Source of the DNA: G963708235 sp963708235
GTDB lineage: Bacteria > Actinomycetota > Acidimicrobiia > Spongiisociales > UBA5794
Assembly: GCA_963708235.1 (NCBI GenBank)
Contig: OY970200.1
Location: forward strand, 682,001-746,000
Length of the DNA stretch: 64,000 nt
Direction: 5' to 3'
Position numbers and translations under genes: made by a program. This document shows, in pieces, positions 22,450 through 31,692 of this stretch (the first letter of the stretch is position 1; every line of letters starts with the position of its first letter). Under the pieces are notes generated by a model. The model did not search any database, was not told where the DNA came from, and saw only the letters and a list, made by a program, of their open reading frames with translations.

Positions 22450-22608
22450 CGTTGCCCTCCTCAGGGGTTTGCGTCCGTTGTTCACAGATTGCGGTCCGCA
22501 CCTGAAGTGACCCTGAAGCGGGGTTGAGGATTCCTTCATCCTGACGTGTCCCGGGCCACGTGGGGTGTCCGCCCCGGCCCAATCGGCGTCGACGATGGTG
22601 ATGGACGC

Positions 22609-22649
22609 CGAGGAGCCCCGGCTCGGGAGTGCCGAACCGGGGCTCCTCG
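22609..22649. terminator. Stem-loop terminator after phoU
   Basis: CGAGGAGCCCCGG (22609-22621) pairs with CCGGGGCTCCTCG (22637-22649), 13 bp with a 15-base loop. It lies 13 bases after the phoU stop on the minus strand and also shields the upstream region of the beta-helix gene. Confidence 0.65.
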
Positions 22650-22661
22650 AAGACCGAGCCG

Positions 22662-23375
22662 CTAGACCTCGTCGGTGGGGGTATAGCGCAGTGTGTCCGG
22701 GGTGTTCGAGGTCACGATGTAGGTGACGTTCTGGGCGATGTTGACCGCATGGTCCCCGATCCGCTCGATGAAACGCCCCACCCGGGACAACGAGATGGCG
22801 GTCTCCAGCCCGATGTGCTCGGCCTCATGACCGATCTCGGTGTAGAACCGGCTGATCAGATCGTCGAGCTCGTCGTCGGCCTGATCGAGACGGGGACCGG
22901 CGTCCGCCTGCATCTCGGCGATCGCCTCGACCGAGGCACCGAACAACGTGGCGGCGACCTCGACGCTGCGTGACAGCAACGCTTTGATGGTGGCGGTGTC
23001 GGGGAAGCCCTCTTCCCGCTCCAGGGCGTTGGTGCAGTTCACGACGAGATCGCCGGAGCGCTCCTGTTCGTAGAGGATGCGGGTGGCGGCCACGAGGAAG
23101 CGCAGATCTCCGGCGACCGGCTGCTGGCGGGCGAGGGTCTCGAAGGTGAGCCGTTCCAGCGCCGAGTACCTCCGGTCGATCTCCTCTTCGGTGGCGCGCA
23201 CCTCGGGGATCAGTTCGAAGCGACCGTCACGCATCGCCTCGCCGGCTCGGCGCAGGTTCTCGGTTACCAGCGAGCCCAACTCCACAAGGCCGGAGCGGAT
23301 CGCCACCAGCACGGAGTCGAAGTGGCTGCGGGTGTCGTCGTGGTGTCCGAGTATGGGATCGGGGTTCAGGGCCAT
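22662..23375 (-). CDS. phoU: Phosphate signalling complex protein PhoU
   Basis: Cytoplasmic helical-bundle protein that links the PstSCAB importer with the sensor kinase and represses the Pho response when phosphate is ample. The two three-helix repeats carry the metal-binding ExxxD-type motifs (for example LRFLVAATRILYEQERSGDL and VGRFIERIGDHAVNIAQN). At 237 residues it is slightly longer than the typical 215-220. It is the last gene of pstSCAB-phoU. Confidence 0.95.
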   Translation of the reverse strand: MALNPDPILGHHDDTRSHFDSVLVAIRSGLVELGSLVTENLRRAGEAMRDGRFELIPEVRATEEEIDRRYSALERLTFETLARQQPVAGDLRFLVAATRILYEQERSGDLVVNCTNALEREEGFPDTATIKALLSRSVEVAATLFGASVEAIAEMQADAGPRLDQADDELDDLISRFYTEIGHEAEHIGLETAISLSRVGRFIERIGDHAVNIAQNVTYIVTSNTPDTLRYTPTDEV

Positions 23376-23384
23376 ATGTTCGTC

Positions 23385-24293
23385 CTATCCGAATCGTCCG
23401 GTGATGTAGTCCTCGGTCTCCTTCTGGCTGGGAGCCGTGAACAGCGCGTCGGTCATCGAGAACTCCACCAGTTTGCCGGTCCGCTGCCCGGAGTCGTCGA
23501 CATCCACCGAGTAGAAGGCGGTCCGGTCCGAGACGCGGGCGGCCTGCTGCATGTTGTGGGTGACGATGATGATGGTGTAATCGCTCTTCAGGTCGAGCAT
23601 CAGCTCTTCGATCTTGAGTGTGGCGATCGGGTCGAGGGCCGAGCAGGGCTCGTCCATCAACACCACGTCGGGGTTGGTGGCGATCGCACGGGCGATGCAC
23701 AGCCGCTGCTGCTGACCCCCGGAGAGCGCCATCCCCGATTCCTTCAGCTTGTCCTTGACCTCGTCCCAGAGCGCCGCCTTGGTCAGGGTCTCCTCGACGA
23801 GGTCGTCGAAGTTGACCTTCATCCCGGCGATCTTCGGCCCGAAGATCACGTTCTCGTAGATCGACTTGGGAAACGGGTTGGGCTTCTGGAAGACCATGCC
23901 GACGCGTCGACGAACCTCGACCGGGTCCACGTCGTTGGCATACAGGTCGACGCCGTGATAGTGGATCTTGCCGGCGACGCGTGCGCCCTCGATCAGGTCG
24001 TTCATCCGGTTGAAGCAGCGCAGGATCGTGGACTTGCCACATCCCGAGGGGCCGATGAAGGCGGTGATCTCGTTCTGGCGGATGTCGAGCGTCACGTCCT
24101 TTACGGCGCGGAAGGACCCGTAGTAGACGTTGACATCGTCGAGTTCGAAGATCGACGCGTTCTCGGCGGAGGCAGAACTCTCGTGGATCTGGGTCATGGT
24201 ACCCAGCGGTGCCGGTCGACCGGCATCCGGTCCCGACCGATCGGCACGCACGGTGGGTGGGCTCTCGGTGGTGGCTACGTCGTCGAGGCTCAT
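23385..24293 (-). CDS. pstB: Phosphate ABC transporter ATP-binding protein
   Basis: ATPase of the high-affinity phosphate importer. Walker A GPSGCGKST, PstB-typical RVGMVFQKPNPFPKSIYENV, signature LSGGQQQR and Walker B VVLMDEPCSALDP are intact. The N-terminus is about 40 residues longer than usual and low in complexity; an internal ATG at 24197 (MTQIHESSASAENASIFELD) is an alternative start, though AGGAA precedes the ATG at 24293. Confidence 0.95.
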   Translation of the reverse strand: MSLDDVATTESPPTVRADRSGPDAGRPAPLGTMTQIHESSASAENASIFELDDVNVYYGSFRAVKDVTLDIRQNEITAFIGPSGCGKSTILRCFNRMNDLIEGARVAGKIHYHGVDLYANDVDPVEVRRRVGMVFQKPNPFPKSIYENVIFGPKIAGMKVNFDDLVEETLTKAALWDEVKDKLKESGMALSGGQQQRLCIARAIATNPDVVLMDEPCSALDPIATLKIEELMLDLKSDYTIIIVTHNMQQAARVSDRTAFYSVDVDDSGQRTGKLVEFSMTDALFTAPSQKETEDYITGRFG

Positions 24294-24314
24294 TTCCTGG
24301 GTCCTTCTGGTCGG

Positions 24315-25274
24315 TCATATCTTTCGCTCGAAATGGTCGCGGGCCAGGATGGCGGCGGCGTTGACGGTGAGGAGCATGACGAGGAGCACGACGATCGCCG
24401 CCGCGGTGAGTGCAACGAAGTCCTGTTGCGGCTGACGGGCGAAGTTGTAGATGATCACCGGCAGCGCCGTGTAGGGCTGGTTGGAGATGAGATCGGGGAA
24501 GCTGGCGTCCTGGGCGATGCTGAAGAACAGTGAGAGCTGGGCCCCGGCCAGCAGCAGTGGCGCCGTCTCACCGAACGCCCGGGCGATGGTGAGCACGGAT
24601 CCGGTGAGGATGGCCGGCAGTGCGCTGGGAAGCACGTGGTGGCGGATCGTCTCCCAGCGTGTCGCCCCCACCCCGAAAGATGCCTCACGCAGTGCCTGGG
24701 GCACGGCGCGCAGCGCCTCGGAGGTGGTGATGATCATGATGGGGAGCACCAACACCGCAAGCGTCAGTCCGCCGGCGATCACGTTGCGACCGGCAATGCC
24801 CCCTCCCATGTTGAACACCCCGCGCATCAGGATCTCGACGAACAGGAACAACCCGAGGATGCCGTAGACGATGGACGGGACGCCGGCCAGGTTCCGGATG
24901 TTGGCCGTGATGAACCGGGTGATCCGGTTGTCGGTGGCGTACTCCTCGAGATACACCGCCGCTGCCACCCCGAGCGTGAACGAGATCACGACGACGAAAC
25001 CGGTCAGGGCGAGTGATCCCATGATGCCCTGCCAGATCCCTGCGGTGGCGGCGCTGGGGGAGAGCGAATCGGTGATGAAGGATGTTCCGCGGTCCCGGAA
25101 CACCGGGATCGCCTTGATGATCACGTCGCTCAGCAACGTCACCAGGATGACGAGCGAGAACAGCAGCGAGATGAGCAGTGTGGCGCTGATCAGGGTGTCG
25201 ATGACGCTGAAGCGGCGACCCTTTATCGAGCGTGCGACCAGCTCGGAAGTGGTGGGGACGGTGCGGCTCGCCAT
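24315..25274 (-). CDS. pstA: Phosphate ABC transporter permease PstA
   Basis: Inner-membrane channel subunit, 319 residues, six helices (LISATLLISLLFSLVILVTL and others). The cytoplasmic EAA-type loop is SEALRAVPQALREASFGVGA, which docks PstB. The start at 25274 lies two bases after the pstC stop; a longer in-frame reading that runs into pstC was rejected. Confidence 0.94.
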   Translation of the reverse strand: MASRTVPTTSELVARSIKGRRFSVIDTLISATLLISLLFSLVILVTLLSDVIIKAIPVFRDRGTSFITDSLSPSAATAGIWQGIMGSLALTGFVVVISFTLGVAAAVYLEEYATDNRITRFITANIRNLAGVPSIVYGILGLFLFVEILMRGVFNMGGGIAGRNVIAGGLTLAVLVLPIMIITTSEALRAVPQALREASFGVGATRWETIRHHVLPSALPAILTGSVLTIARAFGETAPLLLAGAQLSLFFSIAQDASFPDLISNQPYTALPVIIYNFARQPQQDFVALTAAAIVVLLVMLLTVNAAAILARDHFERKI

Positions 25275-25276
25275 GA

Positions 25277-26206
25277 TCAGTACCTCTGCCGGAGACGACG
25301 GACGACACGTTCGCTGAAGATGTTCAGAACCAGCGTGAGGACGAACAGGACCAACCCGACGAAGTAGAGAGACTGGAAGGCGGCGACGTCGCCGGCCACC
25401 TGGTCGGAACCGACAGCCAGGTTGGCCATCGCCCCGGTCATGGTGAGCCCACCCTCGGTGGGGTTGAGCGTCATGATCCCATTGAGACCGGCGGCGAGGG
25501 CCACCACCATCGTCTCGCCGATCGCCCGGGAGACACCGAGGATGATGGCGGCGACGATCCCCGAGATGGCGGCCGGGAACACGATGCGCAGCGCCGTGTG
25601 CCACCGCTTCGCTCCCAGACCGTAGGAGGCTTCACGCAGCGCTCTCGGCACCGCACGCATCGCATCCTCCGAAACCGAGGCGATGAGCGGAACGATGAGG
25701 ATGCCGACGCCGATCCCGGCGGCGAGGAAGTTGGCGCTCTGCGCACCCGGGAAGAGACCCCGGACGATGTTGGGGGTGATGAACTGGAGGGCGAAGAAGC
25801 CGAGCACCACCGAGGGGATCCCGGCGAGGATCTCCAAGGTCGGTTTGAGCACGCGGCGCACCGACGGCCGGGCGTATTCGGAGAGGTAGATCGCCGAGCC
25901 GAGCCCGAAGGGGATGGCGACCAGCATGGCGATGCCCGACACCATCAGGGTGTGGACGAGGATCGCCATGATCGAGAACCGGCCGCGGCGTGGGAACCAC
26001 CCGTCGGCCCACAGGGCGCTGATCTCGATCGACGACAGGAAGGCCCATGCCTCGCCGACCAGGGCGACCACGATGGCAATCGAAATGAAGATCGAGATGG
26101 CGGCTGCGCCGAAGAAGATGCCGCGAACGCGGCGCTCACGGCGACGGCGACGGCGGTCACCGGTGAGATCGAGGCTGGCGAGGGCAGGTGGCTGGGTGAT
26201 GGCCAT
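25277..26206 (-). CDS. pstC: Phosphate ABC transporter permease PstC
   Basis: Second channel subunit, 309 residues with six helices after a very basic N-terminus (GDRRRRRRERRVRG). The EAA-type loop SEDAMRAVPRALREASYGLG mirrors that of PstA. GLNGIMTLNPTEGGLTMTGA is a periplasmic loop. The start was placed at 26206 because the longer frame overlaps the pstS leader without coding character. It lies between pstS and pstA on one transcript. Confidence 0.94.
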   Translation of the reverse strand: MAITQPPALASLDLTGDRRRRRRERRVRGIFFGAAAISIFISIAIVVALVGEAWAFLSSIEISALWADGWFPRRGRFSIMAILVHTLMVSGIAMLVAIPFGLGSAIYLSEYARPSVRRVLKPTLEILAGIPSVVLGFFALQFITPNIVRGLFPGAQSANFLAAGIGVGILIVPLIASVSEDAMRAVPRALREASYGLGAKRWHTALRIVFPAAISGIVAAIILGVSRAIGETMVVALAAGLNGIMTLNPTEGGLTMTGAMANLAVGSDQVAGDVAAFQSLYFVGLVLFVLTLVLNIFSERVVRRLRQRY

Positions 26207-26270
26207 GAGCGTATCGGGTGAAGCGGAGGTGTGCGCCGGGGACCGGTTGGTCCCCGGCGCCATGCTCCGA

Positions 26271-27311
26271 TCAGGCCTTGGCGGTTTCCCAGGCGGTACG
26301 GGTCGCCTCGAGCGACGCATCGTCGAGGTCGACGTAGCCGGCCTCTCCGACGAAGGCCATCCCCTCGTCGGACAGGTAGAAGTCGACGAAGGCGACGAGT
26401 TCGGCGCGGTTGGCGAGGTCGCCCGTTGCCACATAGATGAACAGGTCACGAGCGATCGGGTACTCGGTCGACGAGATGGTCTCAGGGTTGGGAGACACGC
26501 ACCCGTCGCCGCCGTCGATCTCCAGTGCCTTGACCGTGGCGGCGTTCTCCTCGAAGAAGGCATAGCCGACCCAGCCGAGCGATGTCGGGTTCTCGGAGAT
26601 GCCCTGGATGATCACGTTGTCGTTGGCGGAGGCGTTGTAGTCCGCCCGGGTCTGCTCTTCCTGGCCCCGCTCCTCGGCGATGTCGGCGATGGCGATCTCG
26701 ACGAAGCTGTCGTAGGTGCCGGATTCCTCACCGGGTGCGGTGACCACCAGGTCGGCCGCCGGGTAGGGGGCGTTGGCGGCGCCGATCTCGGCGGCGAGGT
26801 CGTTGGCGGCGTCCCAGGTGCCGAAGCCCTCCGATTCGGGCCCGAGCAGCGCATAGAGGTCGGCGAACGAAAGGCAGCTCACTGCCTCGTTGTCGATGGC
26901 GGTGATCACCGAGAGCCCGTCGACGGCGACCTTGAGCTCCACGTACTCGATGCCGTTGGCTTCGCAGTTGGCGATTTCCTCTTCGCTGATGGGACGGGAG
27001 GCGTCGGAGATGTCTGTCTCGCCGTTGCAGAAGCGGGCGAAGCCGTCTCCGGTGCCGGGACCTTCAACCGAGGTGGCGACACCCGGGTTGGCTCCGTCGA
27101 ATGCCTCGCCGACGCGAGCGGTGATGGGCTCGACCGTCGAAGAGCCCGAAACCACGATCTGGCCGGTGCTGCCGCCGGAGGCTCCGTCGTCGTCCGCAGT
27201 GGTGTCGCCGGATGCAGTCGTCGTGTCCGACGTGTCGTCCCCCCCGCATGCCGCCACTACCAGCGAAATCGCCAGCAGCAAGACGGCGAAGCGCCAAAGC
27301 TTGGAACTCAT
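26271..27311 (-). CDS. pstS: Phosphate-binding lipoprotein PstS
   Basis: Extracellular phosphate receptor, 346 residues. The signal ends LVVAAC (lipobox), followed by a Thr/Asp-rich linker and the PBP-like domain: VVSGSSTVEPIT and GPGTGDGFARF bind phosphate, ISDASRPI and PGEESGTYDSF complete the site. Acidic surface and ENPTSLGWVGYAFFEEN are typical. GAGGAG nine bases before the ATG. It is first in the operon; a PHO box lies 116 bases upstream. Confidence 0.96.
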   Translation of the reverse strand: MSSKLWRFAVLLLAISLVVAACGGDDTSDTTTASGDTTADDDGASGGSTGQIVVSGSSTVEPITARVGEAFDGANPGVATSVEGPGTGDGFARFCNGETDISDASRPISEEEIANCEANGIEYVELKVAVDGLSVITAIDNEAVSCLSFADLYALLGPESEGFGTWDAANDLAAEIGAANAPYPAADLVVTAPGEESGTYDSFVEIAIADIAEERGQEEQTRADYNASANDNVIIQGISENPTSLGWVGYAFFEENAATVKALEIDGGDGCVSPNPETISSTEYPIARDLFIYVATGDLANRAELVAFVDFYLSDEGMAFVGEAGYVDLDDASLEATRTAWETAKA

Positions 27312-27426
27312 GTTGTCTCCTCAGGTTGCATTGATTCGGCCCAGTGTGAGGTCGCGGACACTCAGGGAGATTCCCCACGACGGAAGGGACGGTACGCGGG
27401 GCTGGTGACTCGAAACCGGCGCAAGA

Positions 27427-27443
27427 GTGAACTGAAAGTGAAT
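27427..27443 (-). promoter_or_regulatory. PHO box between pstS and the sensor kinase
   Basis: On the minus strand ATTCAC (27443-27438) and GTTCAC (27432-27427) form a direct repeat with an 11-base period, the layout of the PhoP/RegX3 binding unit (GTTCACC-type) in Streptomyces and mycobacteria. It is oriented toward pstS and sits in the divergent region with the regulator genes. Confidence 0.65.
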
Positions 27444-27502
27444 TCTCGGGTGCGCGAAAAGCGCGTTGGGGCGGTCTCGGCGACCGACGTACCATCACCC
27501 CG

Positions 27503-28708
27503 GTGACGTTCCTCGTGGTTGTCCTCGCCGGTCTTGCTGTGGGCCTCGCCGTGTGGGGGTTCCGCCAGCGCCGTCTCCATCAGGACACCGCACACGATGT
27601 CGATCGCGCCCTGACGCTGGCGCGACCGGCGCTGGGGAAGGTTCCCGTCTCGCTGGATGCCGCCATCGACCAACTCGTCACCGATCGTCACGCCGCGGTG
27701 CGCCGCACCGCCTTCATCCAGAGCGCCGTGGAACGGTCGGCCGTCGGGGTGCTGGTGCTCGACGACGATCTCGAGGTGCTGTTCGCCACCGCCTCGGTCC
27801 AGAAGCTGCTCACCGGGCGGCAGGGGGAGCCGGCTGCGGTGGCCCGGATCCGCCGGCTCGCCCAGGAGGTGTTGGACACCCAGGAGCAGGTGGATACCCG
27901 TATCGAGTTCTTCGGTGCGCAGCGGCGCTCGCTCCGGGTTCGGATCGACCCACTTCCCTCCGCCATCGGGCCGGGGGTCGGGGTCCGGATCGACGATGTG
28001 ACCGACCAGGAGCGGGTCGAGGCGATGCGCAAAGATTTCGTCGCCAACGTGAGCCACGAGCTCAAGACCCCGGTGGGTGCGCTCTCGGTGCTCGCCGAGG
28101 CGCTCGCCGACAACGAGAACGAAGATGTCAGACAGCGCCTCGCCGAGCGACTCAGGGGAGAGGCCAACCGACTCTCCGCCATCGTCGACGACATCCTCGA
28201 TCTGTCGTTGGTGGAGAGTGAGGAGGCCGACAACCAGCCGGTCGATCTCGACGATGTTCTCACCGAAGCGACGCGCCGTGCCGCCGTCGCCGCCGAGGAC
28301 AGCGGGATCACGGTGACGACCGAACCGCCGGAGGATCCGATCGTGATCCGGGCCGATCGGCGCCAGCTCGTCTCTGCGGTGTCGAACCTGCTCGACAACG
28401 CCATCAAGTACAGCTCGTTCCACGAGGACGGTGCCGCCGTGGTGTGGGTCCGCGCCTTCCGTGACGGCGGCGATGTCGTGCTCGAGGTCGAGGACCGCGG
28501 CATCGGGATCCCGGAGGATCATCAGGACCGGATCTTCGAGCGGTTCTACCGGGTCGACCGGGCGCGGAGTCGCCAGAGCGGTGGCACCGGGCTGGGGCTG
28601 GCCATCGTGCGTCACGTCGCACTCAACCACGGGGGAGCGGTCGAGCTGGACTCGACCCCCGGGCTGGGGAGTATCTTCCGGCTGCGGCTACCGGCTACCC
28701 AGGAGTGA
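27503..28708 (+). CDS. senX3: Phosphate-responsive sensor histidine kinase (SenX3/PhoR-like)
   Basis: Membrane histidine kinase of 401 residues. One N-terminal helix (FLVVVLAGLAVGLAVWGF), a PAS-like domain (residues about 75-165, GVLVLDDDLEVLFATA), the H-box FVANVSHELKTP with His185, N-box NLLDNAIKYS, and G boxes EDRGIGIPEDHQ and GGTGLGLAIV. The single short helix and PAS domain are typical of SenX3, which reads phosphate status through Pst/PhoU. TACCAT at 27490-27495 ends seven bases before the GTG with no ribosome site, suggesting a leaderless mRNA. It overlaps the regulator by GTGA. Confidence 0.92.
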   Translation: MTFLVVVLAGLAVGLAVWGFRQRRLHQDTAHDVDRALTLARPALGKVPVSLDAAIDQLVTDRHAAVRRTAFIQSAVERSAVGVLVLDDDLEVLFATASVQKLLTGRQGEPAAVARIRRLAQEVLDTQEQVDTRIEFFGAQRRSLRVRIDPLPSAIGPGVGVRIDDVTDQERVEAMRKDFVANVSHELKTPVGALSVLAEALADNENEDVRQRLAERLRGEANRLSAIVDDILDLSLVESEEADNQPVDLDDVLTEATRRAAVAAEDSGITVTTEPPEDPIVIRADRRQLVSAVSNLLDNAIKYSSFHEDGAAVVWVRAFRDGGDVVLEVEDRGIGIPEDHQDRIFERFYRVDRARSRQSGGTGLGLAIVRHVALNHGGAVELDSTPGLGSIFRLRLPATQE

Positions 28709-29382
28709 CGATGCTCACCGTGCTGCTCATCGAGGACGAGCCCAGCTACGTCGACGCCGTGGAGGTGGCGCTCTCCAAGGAGGGGATCCAGATGTACTCG
28801 GCGCCCGATGGTCGTTCCGGTCTGGAGCGTTTCCGGGAGGTCCAACCCGATGTGCTGCTGCTCGACCTGATGCTCCCCGGGCTCGGTGGTCTCGATGTGC
28901 TGAAGCGGGTGCGTGCCGAATCCGAGGTCCCGGTGATCGTGCTGTCTGCCAAGGACGCCGAGTCCGATATCGTCACCGCTCTCGAGTTGGGAGCCGACGA
29001 CTATCTGACCAAGCCGTACTCGTTGCGCGAGTTGCTGGCACGGATCCGTGCCGCCCTGCGACGCAACACCGCCTTGGAGAGCGAAGTCGAGGTGCTCACG
29101 TTGGGCGCCACCGTGCTCGACCCGACCCGCTACGAGCTTCGTATCGAGGATGCCACGTTTGCGCTGCCCCGCAAGGAGTTCGAGGTGATGCGGATGCTGA
29201 TGGGTCGCCCCGGGCGCATCGTCACCCGCTCCGAGTTGCTGGAGGAGGTGTGGGGTTTCGGTTGGACCGACTCGAAGACGCTCGATCAGCACATCCGCCG
29301 GCTCCGCCGCAAGCTGGAGACCGTCGACACCGCACCCGCCATCACCACCGTCCGCGGCGTCGGCTACCGCCTGGAAGGCTGA
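28705..29382 (+). CDS. regX3: OmpR-family response regulator (RegX3/PhoB-like)
   Basis: Receiver domain with acidic pocket IEDEP and phosphorylatable Asp54 (LLLDLMLPG), switch Ser in VLSAKD and Lys in YLTKPYS, then an OmpR winged-helix domain (FALPRKEFEVMRMLM, RSELLEEVWG, KTLDQHIRRLRRKLE, TVRGVGYRLE). It should bind the PHO box 27427-27443. Start is GTG 28705 overlapping the kinase stop; ATG 28711 is two codons later and equally possible. Confidence 0.94.
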   Translation: MTMLTVLLIEDEPSYVDAVEVALSKEGIQMYSAPDGRSGLERFREVQPDVLLLDLMLPGLGGLDVLKRVRAESEVPVIVLSAKDAESDIVTALELGADDYLTKPYSLRELLARIRAALRRNTALESEVEVLTLGATVLDPTRYELRIEDATFALPRKEFEVMRMLMGRPGRIVTRSELLEEVWGFGWTDSKTLDQHIRRLRRKLETVDTAPAITTVRGVGYRLEG

Positions 29383-29565
29383 CCTTCGCTCGGTGCCTGC
29401 TCCTCGGTTCGAGAGCAGGGTCGCCACCACCGCCCGGCAGCCACCACTGTCGCCCCTGTCGGTGCCGGCGTGGGTCTCCGGATCGCCCGATCTGTTGTTG
29501 ACCTGGGTCGACTGACCCACGACCGCATGCTACGTTGCCGCTCCCCAACTCCAAGCGCGAGCCTC

Positions 29566-30375
29566 ATGCCCCCCAACCCGTCACGCTGGCGCCACCCGCC
29601 GGCGTTCCTCCTCGGTGCCGCCTTTGTGTCGTCTGCGGTGCTGATGGTGTCCGGTTCGCTGCGCAACCCGGATCTGCCGCCGCCGCGCAGCCCTGAGATC
29701 ATCCCGTCCCCGCTCAGCCTCGACAGCTACCCGGCGGCGTTCGAGCTGGTCGACATCCCCCGCTACACACTGAACTCGATCATCGTGGCGGGGATCACCG
29801 TGCCGCTGGCGATCGTATTCGGGTCGTGGGCGGCGTTTGCGATGGTGCGACTCTCCGAGCGCTGGCGGGGGGTGCTGGTGGTCGCCTCGCTGCTGGCGTT
29901 GATGGTGCCGATCACGGCGCTGATGGTGCCCCGCTTTGCGCTCTTCCGGTCGCTGGGGCTGGCCGGAACCTTTGTTCCGCTGATCGCCCCCGCCCTGCTC
30001 GGGATGTCGCCGTTCTACGTGCTGATCTACTATCGGGCGTTCCGCCGGATCCCGCAGGAACTGTTCGACGCCGCCCGGGTCGAGGGCTCCACCCCGTTCG
30101 CCACCTGGCGTCGGGTCGGCATGCCGCTGGTGCGCGGAGCCACCGTCGCCGTCGCCGTTCTTGCGTTCGCCGTGTCGTGGGGCAACCTGCTCGATCCGCT
30201 GGTGTACCTCTACGACGAGCGGATGTTCACCCTCCCCATCGGGCTCAAGGCGCTGGCGCTGCTCGACCCCCACAACTTCCCCATCATGCTCGCCGGGGCC
30301 GTGGCCTCGACGTTGCCCGTTGTCGTGCTGTTCATCGCCGCCCAGCGATACCTCTTCGAGGAGACCCGTACATGA
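29566..30375 (+). CDS. Carbohydrate-type ABC transporter permease (MalG/UgpE-like)
   Basis: Permease of about 269 residues with six helices. The EAA motif FDAARVEGSTPFATWRRVGM near residue 175 is the ATPase contact of MalG-type subunits, and MVPRFALFRSLGLAGT is also typical of this class. The first of four genes in order permease, binding protein, ATPase, permease; it overlaps the next gene by ATGA. ATG 29566 lacks a strong ribosome site. TACGTT at 29531-29536 may be its -10. Confidence 0.9.
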   Translation: MPPNPSRWRHPPAFLLGAAFVSSAVLMVSGSLRNPDLPPPRSPEIIPSPLSLDSYPAAFELVDIPRYTLNSIIVAGITVPLAIVFGSWAAFAMVRLSERWRGVLVVASLLALMVPITALMVPRFALFRSLGLAGTFVPLIAPALLGMSPFYVLIYYRAFRRIPQELFDAARVEGSTPFATWRRVGMPLVRGATVAVAVLAFAVSWGNLLDPLVYLYDERMFTLPIGLKALALLDPHNFPIMLAGAVASTLPVVVLFIAAQRYLFEETRT

Positions 30376-31691
30376 CCCGAACCCTGACCACATGCCTGGC
30401 ACTGGCGGTGCTCGTAGCCGCCTGCGGCGGTGACGGCTCGTCGACCACCTCGACCGGGGCTGACACCGCCGCCGGCGATCTCGGCGGACGGGTCCAGGTG
30501 CTGGTGATCGGTGATGCACACGAGGCCGAAGCCTACGGCGAGCTTGTCGATGCGTTCGGCGAAGTGGAGCCCGACGTCGAGGTGCAGCTTGTCACCGCCT
30601 CGGACCGCAACGACCAGATGACCCGGCTCTCCACCGCCTTCTCGGCGGGGACACCTCCAGATCTGTTCGTGATGAATTACCGCTTCGTCGGGCAATTCGC
30701 CGCCCGGGATGTCCTGGTGCCTCTCGACGATCTGATCGCCGACTCCGACGGGATGGAGGAGTCCGATTTCTATGGGGCGGCGCTCGACGCCTTCCGGTTC
30801 GATGCCGGGTTGCTCTGCCTCCCGCAGAACCTCTCCAGCCTGGTCGTGTACTACAACAAGGATCTGTTCGCCGAGGAGGGGGTCGCCGAGCCCGAGGAGA
30901 ACTGGCAGTGGATGGACTTCGTCGAGAAGGCCAAGGTGCTGACCAAGGATCTCGACGGTGATGACCACCCTGACCAGTATGGGATCGGGATCCAGGCCAA
31001 CCAGATCATCCGGCTTGCCCCGTTCATCTGGTCGGCGGGCGCCGAACTGGTCGACGACCAGGACCGACCCACCGGGTTCGCCCTGGATTCGCCCGAGGCA
31101 CGGGTGGTGCTGGGCAACTACTTCGCCCTCCGGCGTGCCCACGGGGTGATCCCGACCGAGGAGGAGGTCGAGTCCGAGAGCGACGAGGCACGCTTCCTCA
31201 ATGGCCGCACCGCCATGCTGGTCGAGTCGCGCCGGGTGGTCCCCATCCTGCGGACCATCGACGACTTCGACTGGGATGTGGCGCCATTGCCGCTGTTCGG
31301 TGAGCAGAGCGGAGTCCTCCACTCCGACGGCTACTGCATGACCCGTGACGGTGAGAACCACGGTGCGGCATGGCGGTTCATGGAATTCGCCCTCAGTGCC
31401 GAGGGCGCCTCGATCATGGCGCAGACCGGACGCACGGTGCCCTCCCGGATCGAGGTCTCAGAGTCCGATGCGTTCCTCGATCCGGACGCCAAACCGGCGA
31501 ACTCGCAGGTGTTCCTCGACGCCGGGCCCTCCTTGCGGGCACTGCCGCACATCTCGACCTGGCCGGAGATCGAGGCCGCCGTGGTGCCGATCCTCGAGAC
31601 GGCGATGTACCAGGACCTGCCGCCCGAGTCCCTCAACGACCTCCTGAACGGCGCCACCGCACACCTCTTCGAGCGGGCGCAGAACGACTGA
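30372..31691 (+). CDS. Extracellular solute-binding lipoprotein, family 1
   Basis: Sugar-type binding protein of 439 residues: signal peptide with lipobox LVAACGG, a Ser/Thr linker, then the two-lobed fold (LVDAFGEVEPDVEVQLVTAS, FSAGTPPDLFVMNYR, NLSSLVVYYNKDLFAEEG, NGRTAMLVESRRVVP, SDGYCMTRDGENHGAAWRFM). The ligand is not evident; relatives take maltodextrins, sn-glycerol-3-phosphate or other glycosides. It overlaps the permease before it by ATGA. Confidence 0.9.
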   Translation: MTRTLTTCLALAVLVAACGGDGSSTTSTGADTAAGDLGGRVQVLVIGDAHEAEAYGELVDAFGEVEPDVEVQLVTASDRNDQMTRLSTAFSAGTPPDLFVMNYRFVGQFAARDVLVPLDDLIADSDGMEESDFYGAALDAFRFDAGLLCLPQNLSSLVVYYNKDLFAEEGVAEPEENWQWMDFVEKAKVLTKDLDGDDHPDQYGIGIQANQIIRLAPFIWSAGAELVDDQDRPTGFALDSPEARVVLGNYFALRRAHGVIPTEEEVESESDEARFLNGRTAMLVESRRVVPILRTIDDFDWDVAPLPLFGEQSGVLHSDGYCMTRDGENHGAAWRFMEFALSAEGASIMAQTGRTVPSRIEVSESDAFLDPDAKPANSQVFLDAGPSLRALPHISTWPEIEAAVVPILETAMYQDLPPESLNDLLNGATAHLFERAQND

Positions 31692-31692
31692 C

